Assembly: GCF_040112705.1 (NCBI RefSeq) | Contig: NZ_CP157804.1 | Coordinates: 1,614,501-1,678,500 of the forward strand | Direction: 5' to 3' | Source: Flagellimonas sp. MMG031 | GTDB taxonomy: Bacteria > Bacteroidota > Bacteroidia > Flavobacteriales > Flavobacteriaceae | Length of the DNA stretch: 64,000 nucleotides | Shown here: positions 15,706-24,062 of the stretch, one piece after another | Layout: the number at the start of each line of letters is the position of its first letter | Numbering within the stretch: the stretch's first letter is position 1 | Made by a program: the position numbers and the translations under genes | Notes under the pieces: generated by a model | Database searches by the model: none | The model's input: only the letters and a program-made list of their open reading frames with translations | Told to the model about the DNA's origin: nothing

Positions 15706-15978
15706 ATGCCAAGTATCCGTGACTTAAAAAAGGATGTTAATTATGTACTGGGAGACATCATTGAAGCAGTTTATATCTGGGAAGCCGGTTCCGGCAATAA
15801 AGAATCCGAAGAAGGAACCGTGATCATTGATGAAGCCATTGAGGTCTATGATAACCTTATGGATAAAATCAACCAGAAAAAAGTAGAGGACTCCAAAACC
15901 CACTTCAAGTCCATTCGTAACGAACTGGAAGAGAAAGCCACTAAGCTTGTGGAGCGGCTCAATAGCCTTGAAGCTTAA
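15706..15978 (+). CDS. Conserved hypothetical small helical protein (90 aa)
   Basis: I do not recognise a functional family. The 90 residues are highly charged and almost fully helical by appearance (long stretches such as EVYDNLMDKINQKKVED), with no signal peptide, Cys or membrane segment, so it is probably a small cytoplasmic protein. The start ATG follows a TATCTTTA promoter-like box by about 20 bases. Its last bases overlap the stop of the convergent DUF4369 gene by four bases. No function is proposed. Confidence 0.7.
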   Translation: MPSIRDLKKDVNYVLGDIIEAVYIWEAGSGNKESEEGTVIIDEAIEVYDNLMDKINQKKVEDSKTHFKSIRNELEEKATKLVERLNSLEA

Positions 15979-16673
15979 TTGTTCTGGTCCAAGAAGGCCT
16001 TAAATTCCTTTCCGTATTTCGAGGATGCTACTTCTGGAGCAAGACTATTGTAAATGGAATCCAGGTATTTCGGATTGGCTTCCCGTGCCTCGGTCATCAT
16101 TATGTAGGGAGTGGCGTAAGAATCGGTATTGCTAAGCCCAAAGTTAAGCGCATATCGATATCGGCCAATCGTGTTTTGATTGATCAAGCGTTGAAGGGAA
16201 TCCAAAGCGATGGAATCCTCTTGCATTTTGGGGGATGACCCTTGTTGGATCAGGCCAAGTTCCCTAATATTGAATTTAGAAGCCATTTGATAGAATTCCT
16301 CCAGCTTTTTATGGGATTTTGATCCTGAAATTTCCGCATTCGTGTCAAAAGTGTTCCATGCGGTATTGATGATAATGTCACCAGCTTCCCCAAAAAAGGT
16401 AATACGGTCGTTGATGTCGTTATTATCCTCTTTTTTGAGGTACAAATAGAAAATCTCAGGTTCTTCTACCTCTTGGGCAAAACTGAAATTGCCATCCCCT
16501 TGAATTTGTAAAGAATCCAACACTACCAAGGTAGAGTCCTTGAATTGCTGCAAATAAAGGGTTCCTTTTTTTAATCCTTTAATGTTCCCACTAAGGTTCA
16601 TGGTATGTTCCGTGCTCTTTTCGCAGGCAAGCACAGCGATTCCTATCAGTATAACAAACAATATCCGCTTCAT
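15975..16673 (-). CDS. DUF4369 domain lipoprotein
   Basis: This 232-residue protein begins with a lipoprotein signal (MKRILFVILIGIAVLAC, lipobox VLAC). The N-terminal half after the lipidated Cys has the beta-rich DUF4369 pattern (LSGNIKGLKKGTLYLQQF, VLDSLQIQGDGNFSF). That domain is common at the front of Bacteroidota thiol-disulfide lipoproteins. Here no thioredoxin domain follows; the C-terminal half is helical with an EARE-ANPKYLDSIYN segment. It is therefore a stand-alone DUF4369 protein of unknown function, probably attached to the outer or inner membrane and facing the periplasm. Confidence 0.8.
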   Translation of the reverse strand: MKRILFVILIGIAVLACEKSTEHTMNLSGNIKGLKKGTLYLQQFKDSTLVVLDSLQIQGDGNFSFAQEVEEPEIFYLYLKKEDNNDINDRITFFGEAGDIIINTAWNTFDTNAEISGSKSHKKLEEFYQMASKFNIRELGLIQQGSSPKMQEDSIALDSLQRLINQNTIGRYRYALNFGLSNTDSYATPYIMMTEAREANPKYLDSIYNSLAPEVASSKYGKEFKAFLDQNN

Positions 16674-16717
16674 CTTAAAATTTTAGCTGGGCAAAGATGC
16701 ACAATCTTCTCAAAATA

Positions 16718-17980
16718 TTAAACATTGGAGGCCACTTCCATCAACAAAGCGCACAAATAGGCTCCTGCAGTTCCTACCACATAGCCAAAAACGGCCAATA
16801 GGATACCCACCGAAGTCAGTGAAGGGTGAAATTCCGCGGCAACAACGGGAGCCGATGCGGCTCCGCCCACATTGGCCTGACTGCCCACGGCCAAGAAAAA
16901 AAATGGTGCCTTGATCAGTTTTGCCATCAGAATTAGCAGTCCTGCATGAATGGTAATCCAAATCAGTCCGATGGCAATAAGTCCAGGGTTGTCCAATACC
17001 TTGCCCAAGTCCATTTTCATACCTATGGTCGCCACCAAAATATAAATGAACATGCCCCCAACTTTGCTCGCCCCTGCACCTTCGTAATTTTTGGCCTTTG
17101 TAAAGGAAAGCCCAATGCCTATGGCTGTGGCGAAAACCACCATCCAAAGGAAATCCGAACCTAAGGACGACAAAATTTTCTGTGGGTTACGGATGACCTC
17201 AAAATTGTTTTGAAGGAAATTGGCAAAGTGGTGTCCCGCCAAATGGGATATGCCCACTCCCACAAAGGCGAAGAACAGCAACATCATTAAGTCTCGTAGG
17301 GTAGTTACACGGGCTATTTTTTCGGTGTAGGTCGATACCTTAACCTTCAAATCTTCAATGGAAGAGGTATCCGCTTTGAGCCAGCGGTCAATTTTATCGG
17401 TTTTGCCCACGCCCAATAAGATGATGGCCAGCCAGAGGTTGGCGACCACGATATCTATGAGGACCATGCCCCCATAACTTTCTTGATTGTATTTAAAAAC
17501 TTCGAGCATGGCGGCTTGATTGGCACCTCCACCTATCCAGCTCCCTGCAATGGTGGCCAATCCTCTCCAAACTGCATCTGGGCCAGCACCCCCAACCGTT
17601 TCGGGGGAAAATATAGACACGATCAAAATGGCAATGGGTCCACCAATAACGATACCCACTGTGCCTGTTAGAAACATGACCAAGGCCTTGGACCCTAGGT
17701 TGATGATGGCCTTTAGGTCTATACTGAGGGTCATCAAGATCAAAGCAGCTGGCAGCAGATATCTACTAGCCACGTAATAGGTGTTGGAAGACGATTCGTC
17801 TATGATTCCAATACTGGCTAAAATGGCTGGCAACAAATAGCACATAAGCACGGTGGGAACCACGCTATAAAACTTGCTCCAGAAGCCTGTTTTGATGGAT
17901 GAGGTATAAAATACAAAGCCTAGACAGAGGCAAAGCAGCCCGAAGATAACAGTGTCTTGGGTAAACGGTAGTTGGTCCAT
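16718..17980 (-). CDS. DUF819 family integral membrane protein
   Basis: This 420-residue protein has about ten hydrophobic segments and the glycine-rich signature IAGSWIGGGANQAAM near residue 150, plus GSQANVGGAASAPVVAAEF near residue 365, both typical of DUF819 (YjcL-like) proteins. The two motifs look like an inverted-repeat transporter fold. Substrate and direction are unknown. The small Cys-rich lipoprotein gene lies about 100 bases upstream on the same strand, separated by a terminator-like hairpin, and the DUF4369 gene is 44 bases downstream. Confidence 0.85.
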   Translation of the reverse strand: MDQLPFTQDTVIFGLLCLCLGFVFYTSSIKTGFWSKFYSVVPTVLMCYLLPAILASIGIIDESSSNTYYVASRYLLPAALILMTLSIDLKAIINLGSKALVMFLTGTVGIVIGGPIAILIVSIFSPETVGGAGPDAVWRGLATIAGSWIGGGANQAAMLEVFKYNQESYGGMVLIDIVVANLWLAIILLGVGKTDKIDRWLKADTSSIEDLKVKVSTYTEKIARVTTLRDLMMLLFFAFVGVGISHLAGHHFANFLQNNFEVIRNPQKILSSLGSDFLWMVVFATAIGIGLSFTKAKNYEGAGASKVGGMFIYILVATIGMKMDLGKVLDNPGLIAIGLIWITIHAGLLILMAKLIKAPFFFLAVGSQANVGGAASAPVVAAEFHPSLTSVGILLAVFGYVVGTAGAYLCALLMEVASNV

Positions 17981-18060
17981 AGATGTGATGCTAAAAGGCT
18001 CAAATATAGGAAAATAACAGGGCTGCCCAGGAAATTTACTGTTGCCTTTGCATTGGTCTT

Positions 18061-18086
18061 AAAATAGACTTCTTGGAGGGTCTATG
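18061..18086 (-). terminator. Hairpin directly after the small lipoprotein gene
   Basis: ATAGAC and GTCTAT arms (18080-18085 with 18064-18069) are followed on the minus strand by a short T run. It begins one base past the stop codon at 18087. The T tract is weak, so efficiency is uncertain. Confidence 0.4.
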
Positions 18087-18197
18087 TCAACAAGGGCACT
18101 CAACATTCCCATCTTTGTCAACCTCACAATCACATTCATATCTGCAAGCACTTAGAAATAAAATGGCTAGTAGTAAAAAAAAGACTGTTTTTTTCAT
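18087..18197 (-). CDS. Small Cys-rich lipoprotein (36 aa)
   Basis: Read on the minus strand, the sequence encodes MKKTVFFLLLAILFLSAC followed by 18 residues and a TGA stop. The signal and lipobox (LSAC) are textbook, so the product should be lipidated at Cys18. The mature part has two CxC pairs (Cys22/24 and Cys34/36) around an acidic DKDGN turn that resembles a calcium-loop fragment. It is too short for normal gene calling. A hairpin follows the stop, and the gene stands alone between the DUF5916 and DUF819 genes on the same strand. Function unknown; metal binding or disulfide pairing by the CxC pairs is a guess. Confidence 0.65.
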   Translation of the reverse strand: MKKTVFFLLLAILFLSACRYECDCEVDKDGNVECPC

Positions 18198-18234
18198 ATC
18201 AATTTTTCCATTGTAGGACTGTAAATAAAGTCCA

Positions 18235-20433
18235 TTATATATTTAGCCAATAGGTCAATTTTAGGTTAATGGACCGAGTGCGCGGCATGAAGGTGTTTAC
18301 AAAATAATTGTCGTTGTATACCAAAAATAGGTCGGATAGCGGCGCAAAGCGCCATTGCAGCCTTGAATTGATTCCTAGATTGTCAGCCTGATTGCTGTAT
18401 TGGATTAGGGTGGACCAAAAAACGGATTTATTGAACGTAAGTTCAATCCTTGGACTTACCAGCCAAATATCACGGCTTGCATAGGGTTCAGGTAGCATGA
18501 TACTGTTATAATTGACACCAAGGGAAAGCAACATTTTGGGTTGGAGACGTAGACTTAAATCACCTTCCATAACAAATCGATTGCCATTGTAAAAGTCACC
18601 ATAACCAGGTTGCACCGAGTAGGAAAACACTCTTCTTCTGTCGCTTTGGAACTGCATCTCGTAGCTGGTGTAATAATAGCCTATATCTCCTGGCAGTCCC
18701 ACCGCACCATCTGTTCCTGTGGGGTCAAATTCTTCCGTTAAGAAAGTGTAGCGGTTAAACATCCGTACCGAAAACTCTTCTTGGGACTTAAATCTGGCCT
18801 GCCAGCTCAAAAAGATGTTGTAATCCGTATTCTTATAATCTAATGTGGGTCGCCAAATAGCGTTTGGGCTAATGCGGAATCCATGTGAATTCAGTTTTCC
18901 TTTTTGGGGCCAAAAATTGAATTCGACAAAAGGCCTTGCGGCCACAATATCCTGTCGGCGCACAAACCCGAGATCTGATCGGAAGTCGTTGCCCACGAAA
19001 TTTCCACGAAGCCCAAAATTGAAGAATCTTGAGTTATATCGGAGGTCCATACCTCCCGAGGCATCACGATTCCCAATATCCCTTGCGAAGGATTTGTGAT
19101 AGAAGAATTTACCCGTCCAGGTGTTGTCTGCGGAGGCAAGATTGTAATCCAAGCCAACCACACGGTTGTATCTGTCCGTTTCTTCCAGAAAATCGTATTC
19201 CCCAAAACTTTGTCGGTTCACAAAAATGAAGCTGAGGTTGGAACGCGAGAACATCTTTTTTTGGAGTGCCAACACGGTATTATTGTTACTGGCAATCTCG
19301 TTTTCTTCGTCCTCTTCCGTTTGTATGTTCAAAAGACCGAGCCGCCAATTTTCATTTAATTTGCCACTGAGCCTAACACCGCCCACAATTCCATTTTCTA
19401 TGGTTTCATCATCCTTGTTTTTGGCAATACCAATTCTTCTTGAGAAAAAGGGGTTGGCATCCCTTTCGTTTCCAAAGGAGCCAAAAAGGTCATTGTTGTC
19501 GATAAAAAACTGTCGTCTTTCGGGCAAGGCCACTTGAAAACGGGAAAGGTTGACGATGACATTGTCCACTTGTACGTTGGAAAAATCGGGGTTAAGGGTT
19601 ACGTCCAAATTCATTCCGTTGCCAATGGAGATTTTGGCATCGCCCCCAACATTGAAATTGTTAAACTCCTCATTGTTTTCATAATCCTTCGCCAAAATAC
19701 CATTGATGTATGGAATGAGGGCCATGGGGGTTCTCGATTTTCCAAGGGGCTTTTCAAAAATCATATCGCCCATAAAGGCCAAACTGTACACCAGTTGGTT
19801 TTGCGGAATTTTCATCCAACTACTGGTTTCATTCGACTGCATATCAAAGCGATAACTATTGAACCGCCATTTGGTCTCACCTTGCCTAAATTTAAAAGAG
19901 GTGAGGGGTATGGCCAGCTCGCAAATGTAGTAGCCCTCGTAGATTTTGGTCTCACCTTTCCACTTTACATCCCACGAAGTGGTAAAACCACTGGGCCCGG
20001 AACCACCATTGGAAATGAGTGCCTCACGACGTACGCCGTAGGGGTTCATCCCGAATAGGAAAGCGTTGGTGCCGTCGTTAAAGGTGTCGAACATTAAACT
20101 GATGTTGTCATTGCCCCCAGCGCGGTAATCCCGTTGTAAGGAGGGAATCACGTAGTTGTCCCCTTCGGTATTCAGTTTGATGCCAACATATAGGGTGGTA
20201 TTGTTGTACAGCATCTTAATGTCCGTTTGCTGGAAGGCAAGAGTGGTGTCGCTTGGAAAGTATTGATGGAAATCGGAGGCGCTTTCTGCAATTTCCCAAA
20301 CACTTTCGTCCATAATACCATCAACTTTGATAATGTCATCGATATATTTTACCGTAAAACTTTTCGGGTCGGATTGGGAAAATAGAACGTAGGAACAGAG
20401 GATTGTAACGAGTACAAAACTTTTTTTGAACAT
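18235..20433 (-). CDS. DUF5916 outer-membrane protein with N-terminal CBM9-like domain
   Basis: This 732-residue protein has a signal peptide (ending near LFSQ), an N-terminal carbohydrate-binding family 9-like domain (about 25-230; DGIMDESVWE, LYVGIKL, FDTFNDGTNAFLFGMNP) and a long beta-rich DUF5916 domain (about 235-732). The latter ends in an outer-membrane-barrel style strand (INLKLTYWLNI). Members are widespread in Flavobacteriia and are thought to sit in the outer membrane; the ligand is not known. A TACATTTG box at 20463-20456 on this strand gives a likely promoter. The gene is transcribed away from the S1/P1 nuclease gene. Confidence 0.85.
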   Translation of the reverse strand: MFKKSFVLVTILCSYVLFSQSDPKSFTVKYIDDIIKVDGIMDESVWEIAESASDFHQYFPSDTTLAFQQTDIKMLYNNTTLYVGIKLNTEGDNYVIPSLQRDYRAGGNDNISLMFDTFNDGTNAFLFGMNPYGVRREALISNGGSGPSGFTTSWDVKWKGETKIYEGYYICELAIPLTSFKFRQGETKWRFNSYRFDMQSNETSSWMKIPQNQLVYSLAFMGDMIFEKPLGKSRTPMALIPYINGILAKDYENNEEFNNFNVGGDAKISIGNGMNLDVTLNPDFSNVQVDNVIVNLSRFQVALPERRQFFIDNNDLFGSFGNERDANPFFSRRIGIAKNKDDETIENGIVGGVRLSGKLNENWRLGLLNIQTEEDEENEIASNNNTVLALQKKMFSRSNLSFIFVNRQSFGEYDFLEETDRYNRVVGLDYNLASADNTWTGKFFYHKSFARDIGNRDASGGMDLRYNSRFFNFGLRGNFVGNDFRSDLGFVRRQDIVAARPFVEFNFWPQKGKLNSHGFRISPNAIWRPTLDYKNTDYNIFLSWQARFKSQEEFSVRMFNRYTFLTEEFDPTGTDGAVGLPGDIGYYYTSYEMQFQSDRRRVFSYSVQPGYGDFYNGNRFVMEGDLSLRLQPKMLLSLGVNYNSIMLPEPYASRDIWLVSPRIELTFNKSVFWSTLIQYSNQADNLGINSRLQWRFAPLSDLFLVYNDNYFVNTFMPRTRSINLKLTYWLNI

Positions 20434-20455
20434 TGATTCAGTTTAGTTGGTTTAA

Positions 20456-20463
20456 CAAATGTA
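20456..20463 (-). promoter_or_regulatory. -7 box for the DUF5916 gene
   Basis: TACATTTG on the minus strand matches TAnnTTTG exactly and ends 23 bases before the start codon at 20433. A clear -33 element was not seen at ideal spacing. Confidence 0.5.
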
Positions 20464-20582
20464 AAGTTTACATAGTTAAAAAAATCCCAAAATTTTAAAA
20501 TCGGTTGTTCTTTGCCAAAACATTCAGAAATTTCCAGAAATAAAAATCGCCGTATTTTTTGTCAACCTAAGCGTCAGTTCAA

Positions 20583-21353
20583 ATGAAAAAAATCACATTA
20601 TTGTTGTTATTGCTCCCTGTTATTGTTTTGGCAAATACCACTTGGGGAAAAACGGGTCACCGCGTTACAGGTGAAATTGCTGAGGCCTATTTGACGGGAA
20701 AGGCCAAACGGGCTTTGAACGATTTGTTGGATGGGCACAGTTTGGCTTTCGTTTCCACCTTTGCCGATGATATTAAAGCAGACCGTGCGTTTTCCAAATA
20801 TTCCGCTTGGCATTATGTGAATTATCCCTTGGGTACCAGTTATCGGGATTCGGAGAAAAGTGAATATGGGGATATTGTAATGGCCATTGAGGAATGTACG
20901 TCCAAGGTGAAGGATAAAAACAATAGCCGTGAGGACCGGGTCTTTTATTTAAAGATGCTGATTCATTTGATAGGAGACCTGCACCAACCGATGCATGCGA
21001 GTAGGGCAGAGGATAAGGGTGGCAACGATATTCAAGTGCAATGGTTTGGAGAGGGAAGCAACCTGCACCGGGTCTGGGACAAGAATATGATCGAATCTTA
21101 TGGTATGACTTATACCGAACTGGCCGGTGAACTGGTAGAAGTTAGTCGTGCCGAAAGAAAGGAAATTCAGGCGGGAACCATCTTCGATTGGGTGGACGAA
21201 TCCCATGAGATTTGTGCAAAGCTCTACGATTCCGTGGAAATAGGGGAAAAGTTGGGCTATCGCTATTCCTACGACTACAATGACCTTTTGTTCGAGCAGC
21301 TCCAAAAAGGAGGACTTCGCTTGGCAAAGGTGTTGAACGACCTATTTGCCTAA
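20583..21353 (+). CDS. S1/P1 family nuclease (secreted, zinc-dependent)
   Basis: This 256-residue protein has a short signal peptide expected to be cut close to Trp21. In this family the amino-terminal Trp of the mature enzyme is itself a zinc ligand, which fits. Other ligands are visible in order: His26 (GKTGHRV), FADDIK, WHYVN, HLIGDLHQPMHA and NLHRVWD, so all three zinc sites seem intact. These enzymes cut single-stranded DNA and RNA and can remove 3' phosphates, so a role in nucleic-acid scavenging in the periplasm or outside the cell is likely. It converges with the AraC gene, with only four bases between stops. Confidence 0.92.
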   Translation: MKKITLLLLLLPVIVLANTTWGKTGHRVTGEIAEAYLTGKAKRALNDLLDGHSLAFVSTFADDIKADRAFSKYSAWHYVNYPLGTSYRDSEKSEYGDIVMAIEECTSKVKDKNNSREDRVFYLKMLIHLIGDLHQPMHASRAEDKGGNDIQVQWFGEGSNLHRVWDKNMIESYGMTYTELAGELVEVSRAERKEIQAGTIFDWVDESHEICAKLYDSVEIGEKLGYRYSYDYNDLLFEQLQKGGLRLAKVLNDLFA

Positions 21354-21357
21354 GCGA

Positions 21358-22230
21358 TCAGGATTGCAATACGGTTTTCAACTGGTTTCTGTATTCCGAA
21401 GGATTTTGCCCCGTAAAGGCCTTGAAGGACTTATTGAAATGGGAAAAGTTGTTGAAGCCGCTATCGTAGCACACCTGCGTGATGCTTATGGGCTGTTCCG
21501 CCAAAAGTTTTGAAGCATGCACCAGTCTATACTCATTTACGAACTGCGTAAAGGTCTTTTTCGTGATTTTTTTGAAGTATCTACAGAAGGAGGGTACCGT
21601 CATGCTCACCATATCGGCAATCTGTTCCAAACTGATATCTTCCTTAAAGTGTGTTTTTACATGATTAAAGACGACATTGATGCGGTCGTTGTCCTTTAAT
21701 TCAGTTTCAATTGAAAAGCCTTCCGCGTTCAAAACGTGCATTTCTTTGGAGGTGGCCAAAATATTCAAAATGTTGAGTATGGAAAGCAAGCGCTGAAAAT
21801 CGGTCTGGTATTCCAGGATTTCCATTTTTTCACCCACCTTCATTTTGGTCTTTCCGCTAAAGGCGATACCTCCTTTGGCAACTTCGAACAGCTTTTGGAT
21901 ATTTTTCATTTCGGGAATATTGAAGAAATCACTTCCCAAAAAGTCGGCCTTCATTTGTACAAGCGTCTCACTTTTATTACCGGTTAGCTTGTCCGTAAAT
22001 CCACAGTGGGGCAAATTGGACCCTATTAATATAAGGTCACCGTTCCTGTAATAGGAAACATGGCTCCCGATCTGTCTTTTTCCAGAACCCCCGTTCACAT
22101 AAACCAATTCCAGCTCTGGATGGTAATGCCAACCATTGTTTTTGTTCTCATTGCTTTCATTAAACTTTTGAAAGGTAAATGAGTGCCCAAAACTGGGAGC
22201 GATCGCTTCAAATGCCGGTTTTTGAATCAT
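21358..22230 (-). CDS. AraC family transcriptional regulator (cupin sensor)
   Basis: This 290-residue protein has an N-terminal cupin-like region (about 25-110; GWHYHPELELVYVNGGSG, GDLILIGSNLPH) that usually binds a small ligand. The C-terminal pair of helix-turn-helix motifs spans about 185-285 (LEQIADMVSMTVPSFCRYFKK, then ITQVCYDSGFNNFSHFNKSFK with FTGQNPSEYR), the AraC/XylS signature. Two -7 boxes lie upstream on the same strand. The divergent gene at 22443 encodes an unrecognised secreted protein and is the nearest candidate target, with AT-rich sequence between them. Direction of regulation and ligand are unknown. Confidence 0.92.
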   Translation of the reverse strand: MIQKPAFEAIAPSFGHSFTFQKFNESNENKNNGWHYHPELELVYVNGGSGKRQIGSHVSYYRNGDLILIGSNLPHCGFTDKLTGNKSETLVQMKADFLGSDFFNIPEMKNIQKLFEVAKGGIAFSGKTKMKVGEKMEILEYQTDFQRLLSILNILNILATSKEMHVLNAEGFSIETELKDNDRINVVFNHVKTHFKEDISLEQIADMVSMTVPSFCRYFKKITKKTFTQFVNEYRLVHASKLLAEQPISITQVCYDSGFNNFSHFNKSFKAFTGQNPSEYRNQLKTVLQS

Positions 22231-22290
22231 GTACTACAATTTTTGTTCGCAATGATAAAGTTACAACTACCATTGTCGTACGAATGTCAA

Positions 22291-22309
22291 CAAAATTACC
22301 GCAAAGTTA
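22291..22309 (-). promoter_or_regulatory. Two overlapping -7 boxes for the AraC gene
   Basis: On the minus strand TAACTTTG (22309-22302) and TAATTTTG (22298-22291) both match TAnnTTTG. Use of either would give a leader of about 50-65 bases before the ATG at 22230. Confidence 0.45.
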
Positions 22310-22406
22310 TGCTATTTTATCATTAATACTATGTTAAATGATATACCATGTTAATATAGCACATAAACTGGAAAAAGGAGTGGTATTTCTATGCGCTATT
22401 GTGTCC

Positions 22407-22414
22407 TACATTTG
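22407..22414 (+). promoter_or_regulatory. -7 box for the secreted protein gene at 22443
   Basis: TACATTTG matches TAnnTTTG and would start transcription near 22421, about 22 bases before ATG 22443. It shows that longer in-frame extensions starting upstream of the box are not used. Confidence 0.5.
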
Positions 22415-22442
22415 TACTGTAATCTTAAAAAAACGAAATGTT

Positions 22443-22820
22443 ATGAAAGTAGTTAAGAACCTAACAGTAGCAGCAGCCCTTTTGATCAGTGCAATTGCGG
22501 TTGCCAACACGACAGCAACAGAATTTGGTAAAAAGACAGTTGCCAAATATGAAGTTGAAAAGAACTTGGTAAAGGTAAACCTTGACCCCGTATTTGTAAG
22601 GAAAGGTCAAAAAGTTATGATGAACCTTTTGAACGTATCCAAGGGAAAGGTACTATTGAAAGTTTACGATAGCGAAGAAAGACTTGTCTTTGACGAGGCT
22701 ATCGACGGTGACATCGTTGTTGAGAAAGCATTCAACTTCGAAAAAGCCTTTAGAGGAGAATATACCATTGTTGTAGTGGACAAATTCGGTACCTACAAGC
22801 AGAAAATGGTTGTAAGATAG
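22443..22820 (+). CDS. Unrecognised small secreted protein (125 aa)
   Basis: The start chosen gives a clean signal peptide (MKVVKNLTVAAALLISAIAV, cut near VANTT) and lies just behind a -7 box. The mature part of about 105 residues is rich in Val and Lys and alternates short beta strands (KVNLDPVFVRKGQKVMMNLL, KVLLKVYDSEERLVFDE, EYTIVVVDKFGTYKQKMVV). This is a small immunoglobulin-like sandwich by appearance and recalls DUF3244-type secreted proteins of Bacteroidota. No Cys is present. It is a single-gene unit, closed by a strong terminator and facing away from the AraC gene. Function unknown. Confidence 0.75.
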   Translation: MKVVKNLTVAAALLISAIAVANTTATEFGKKTVAKYEVEKNLVKVNLDPVFVRKGQKVMMNLLNVSKGKVLLKVYDSEERLVFDEAIDGDIVVEKAFNFEKAFRGEYTIVVVDKFGTYKQKMVVR

Positions 22821-22847
22821 TTTGTTTAGTTAATTTTTATGTGCATT

Positions 22848-22873
22848 GGGGAGCTGGGAGGCTCCCCTTTTTT
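22848..22873 (+). terminator. Intrinsic terminator
   Basis: GGGGAGC and GCTCCCC arms (22848-22854 and 22861-22867) with a six-base loop are followed by TTTTTT. The T run overlaps the stop codon of the convergent MOSC gene at 22872-22874. Confidence 0.85.
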
Positions 22874-23504
22874 ATGCCCATTTCTGAAGTTTCTCCCTTT
22901 TTCCCAACGGTAGGGCCTCATTATGGAGCGCCTGTTGCAATACATGCTGGTCCTTTTCCTTGGCAAAAAGCAGCTCATAGAACTGTGCTATGGTCAAAGG
23001 GCTCTCCGATGCCGTCACCAGTTCCATGGAATCTCCTTTTGATACGGTACCGGGCTCCATAACCCTAATATAGGTCCCGGGACGACCATGGTCGATGAAT
23101 TGTTTCAGTATCCCTTGATTGCCAAAACGGATGCCCAATTTATAGCAGGGTTCCCTTGGTTGCGAAATTTGTACCAAGGCCGTGCCCAATCGGTAGGTGC
23201 TTCCGATCTTTAATTGCGTTTCGTCCAAGCCCTGTATGGTGAGGTTTTCCCCGAACATGCCCCAGTCCCATTCCAATTGAGGGTACTTTGCCTTCCAATA
23301 ATCGTAATGGTCCGCCGAGAACAAATAACAGGCTTTGTATATACCGCCATGGTATTTTCTGTCCACTACGGTATCGCCCTGCACATCTTCGGTATCCATA
23401 TAAATCGGTTGGTCCACAGGATATTTGTAAATACCCGTCAAGGTTTGTTTGCCGTTCCAATTGATTTTGGTCGGCTCCCCTAGATTTGTTGAGATTACTT
23501 TCAT
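22872..23504 (-). CDS. MOSC domain protein
   Basis: This 210-residue protein has the MOSC beta-strand fold, found at the end of molybdenum-cofactor sulfurases and in YiiM-like proteins. Visible marks are YHGGIYKACYLF near residue 55, WGMFGENLTI near residue 80 and the conserved Cys segment REPCYKLGIRFG near residue 115. These proteins bind molybdenum cofactor and handle sulfur or N-hydroxylated compounds; the substrate here is unknown. ATG 23504 was preferred over an in-frame codon 24 bases upstream because that one lies inside the terminator of the preceding gene. Confidence 0.87.
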   Translation of the reverse strand: MKVISTNLGEPTKINWNGKQTLTGIYKYPVDQPIYMDTEDVQGDTVVDRKYHGGIYKACYLFSADHYDYWKAKYPQLEWDWGMFGENLTIQGLDETQLKIGSTYRLGTALVQISQPREPCYKLGIRFGNQGILKQFIDHGRPGTYIRVMEPGTVSKGDSMELVTASESPLTIAQFYELLFAKEKDQHVLQQALHNEALPLGKREKLQKWA

Positions 23505-23516
23505 AATGGCAAGGTA

Positions 23517-23543
23517 TAAAAAAACCACCGCTGGTGGCGGTGG
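23517..23543 (-). terminator. Intrinsic terminator after the DUF6249 gene
   Basis: On the minus strand CCACCGC and GCGGTGG arms (23543-23537 and 23531-23525) with a five-base loop are followed by a T run of about eight bases. Confidence 0.85.
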
Positions 23544-23572
23544 TCCTTCAGTTTAATTGTTGTCGTGAAAAA

Positions 23573-23926
23573 TTAATCCTCCCGATACAATTTCTTTGTC
23601 ATATTGAAACCTACAAAAAGCCCAATACCTGCCATGAGGAAAATAGTGCCCGGATAGGCTACCTCTTCATCCACCCCTAAGCTATAGTGCAAGATGGAGG
23701 CAACAAAAATTGCGGCTCCAATACCCATTAGCAATAGGGCTAGGTTAAGGAGGAGGACTTTCCATACCGGAGCGGCTTCATCTCTTTTACCTCTAACAAA
23801 GATGCTGGCGTCAGCTCCTTTTTCGATCAAGGCCAATCGTTCCTTGTTCCTCGTTGAAAAATAAAGATAGGCAATCGCAAAAATGACTCCGAAAATAATA
23901 GGTATGATAATTACTTCTGATCCCAT
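23573..23926 (-). CDS. DUF6249 family small membrane protein
   Basis: This 117-residue protein has an N-terminal membrane segment (about 5-24), a basic cytoplasmic stretch (RNKERLALIEKGAD) and two further membrane segments (about 55-78 and 92-110). The LIEKGAD segment after the first helix is typical of DUF6249 proteins, which in Bacteroidota often stand next to ECF sigma factor genes. Here the sigma gene at 24063 is divergent from it. A terminator follows. Function unknown; a link to the sigma/anti-sigma pair is suggested by position only. Confidence 0.75.
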   Translation of the reverse strand: MGSEVIIIPIIFGVIFAIAYLYFSTRNKERLALIEKGADASIFVRGKRDEAAPVWKVLLLNLALLLMGIGAAIFVASILHYSLGVDEEVAYPGTIFLMAGIGLFVGFNMTKKLYRED

Positions 23927-24062
23927 AACTGTTCGTTTTACTGATTATTTGATAATTTATTTGTTCATAAGCTATGACGACAGTTTTTCAAATCAGGTTA
24001 CATCAAATCAAAAATTTTATTTTCGGTGTAACCTAAATGGAGCATTTGGCGTCCTATGAACA

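Noticed and set aside
18160..18190. Frameshift in the small lipoprotein caused by its A/T runs
   Set aside because: After recounting the bases the frame from 18197 to 18087 is continuous (37 codons including the stop).
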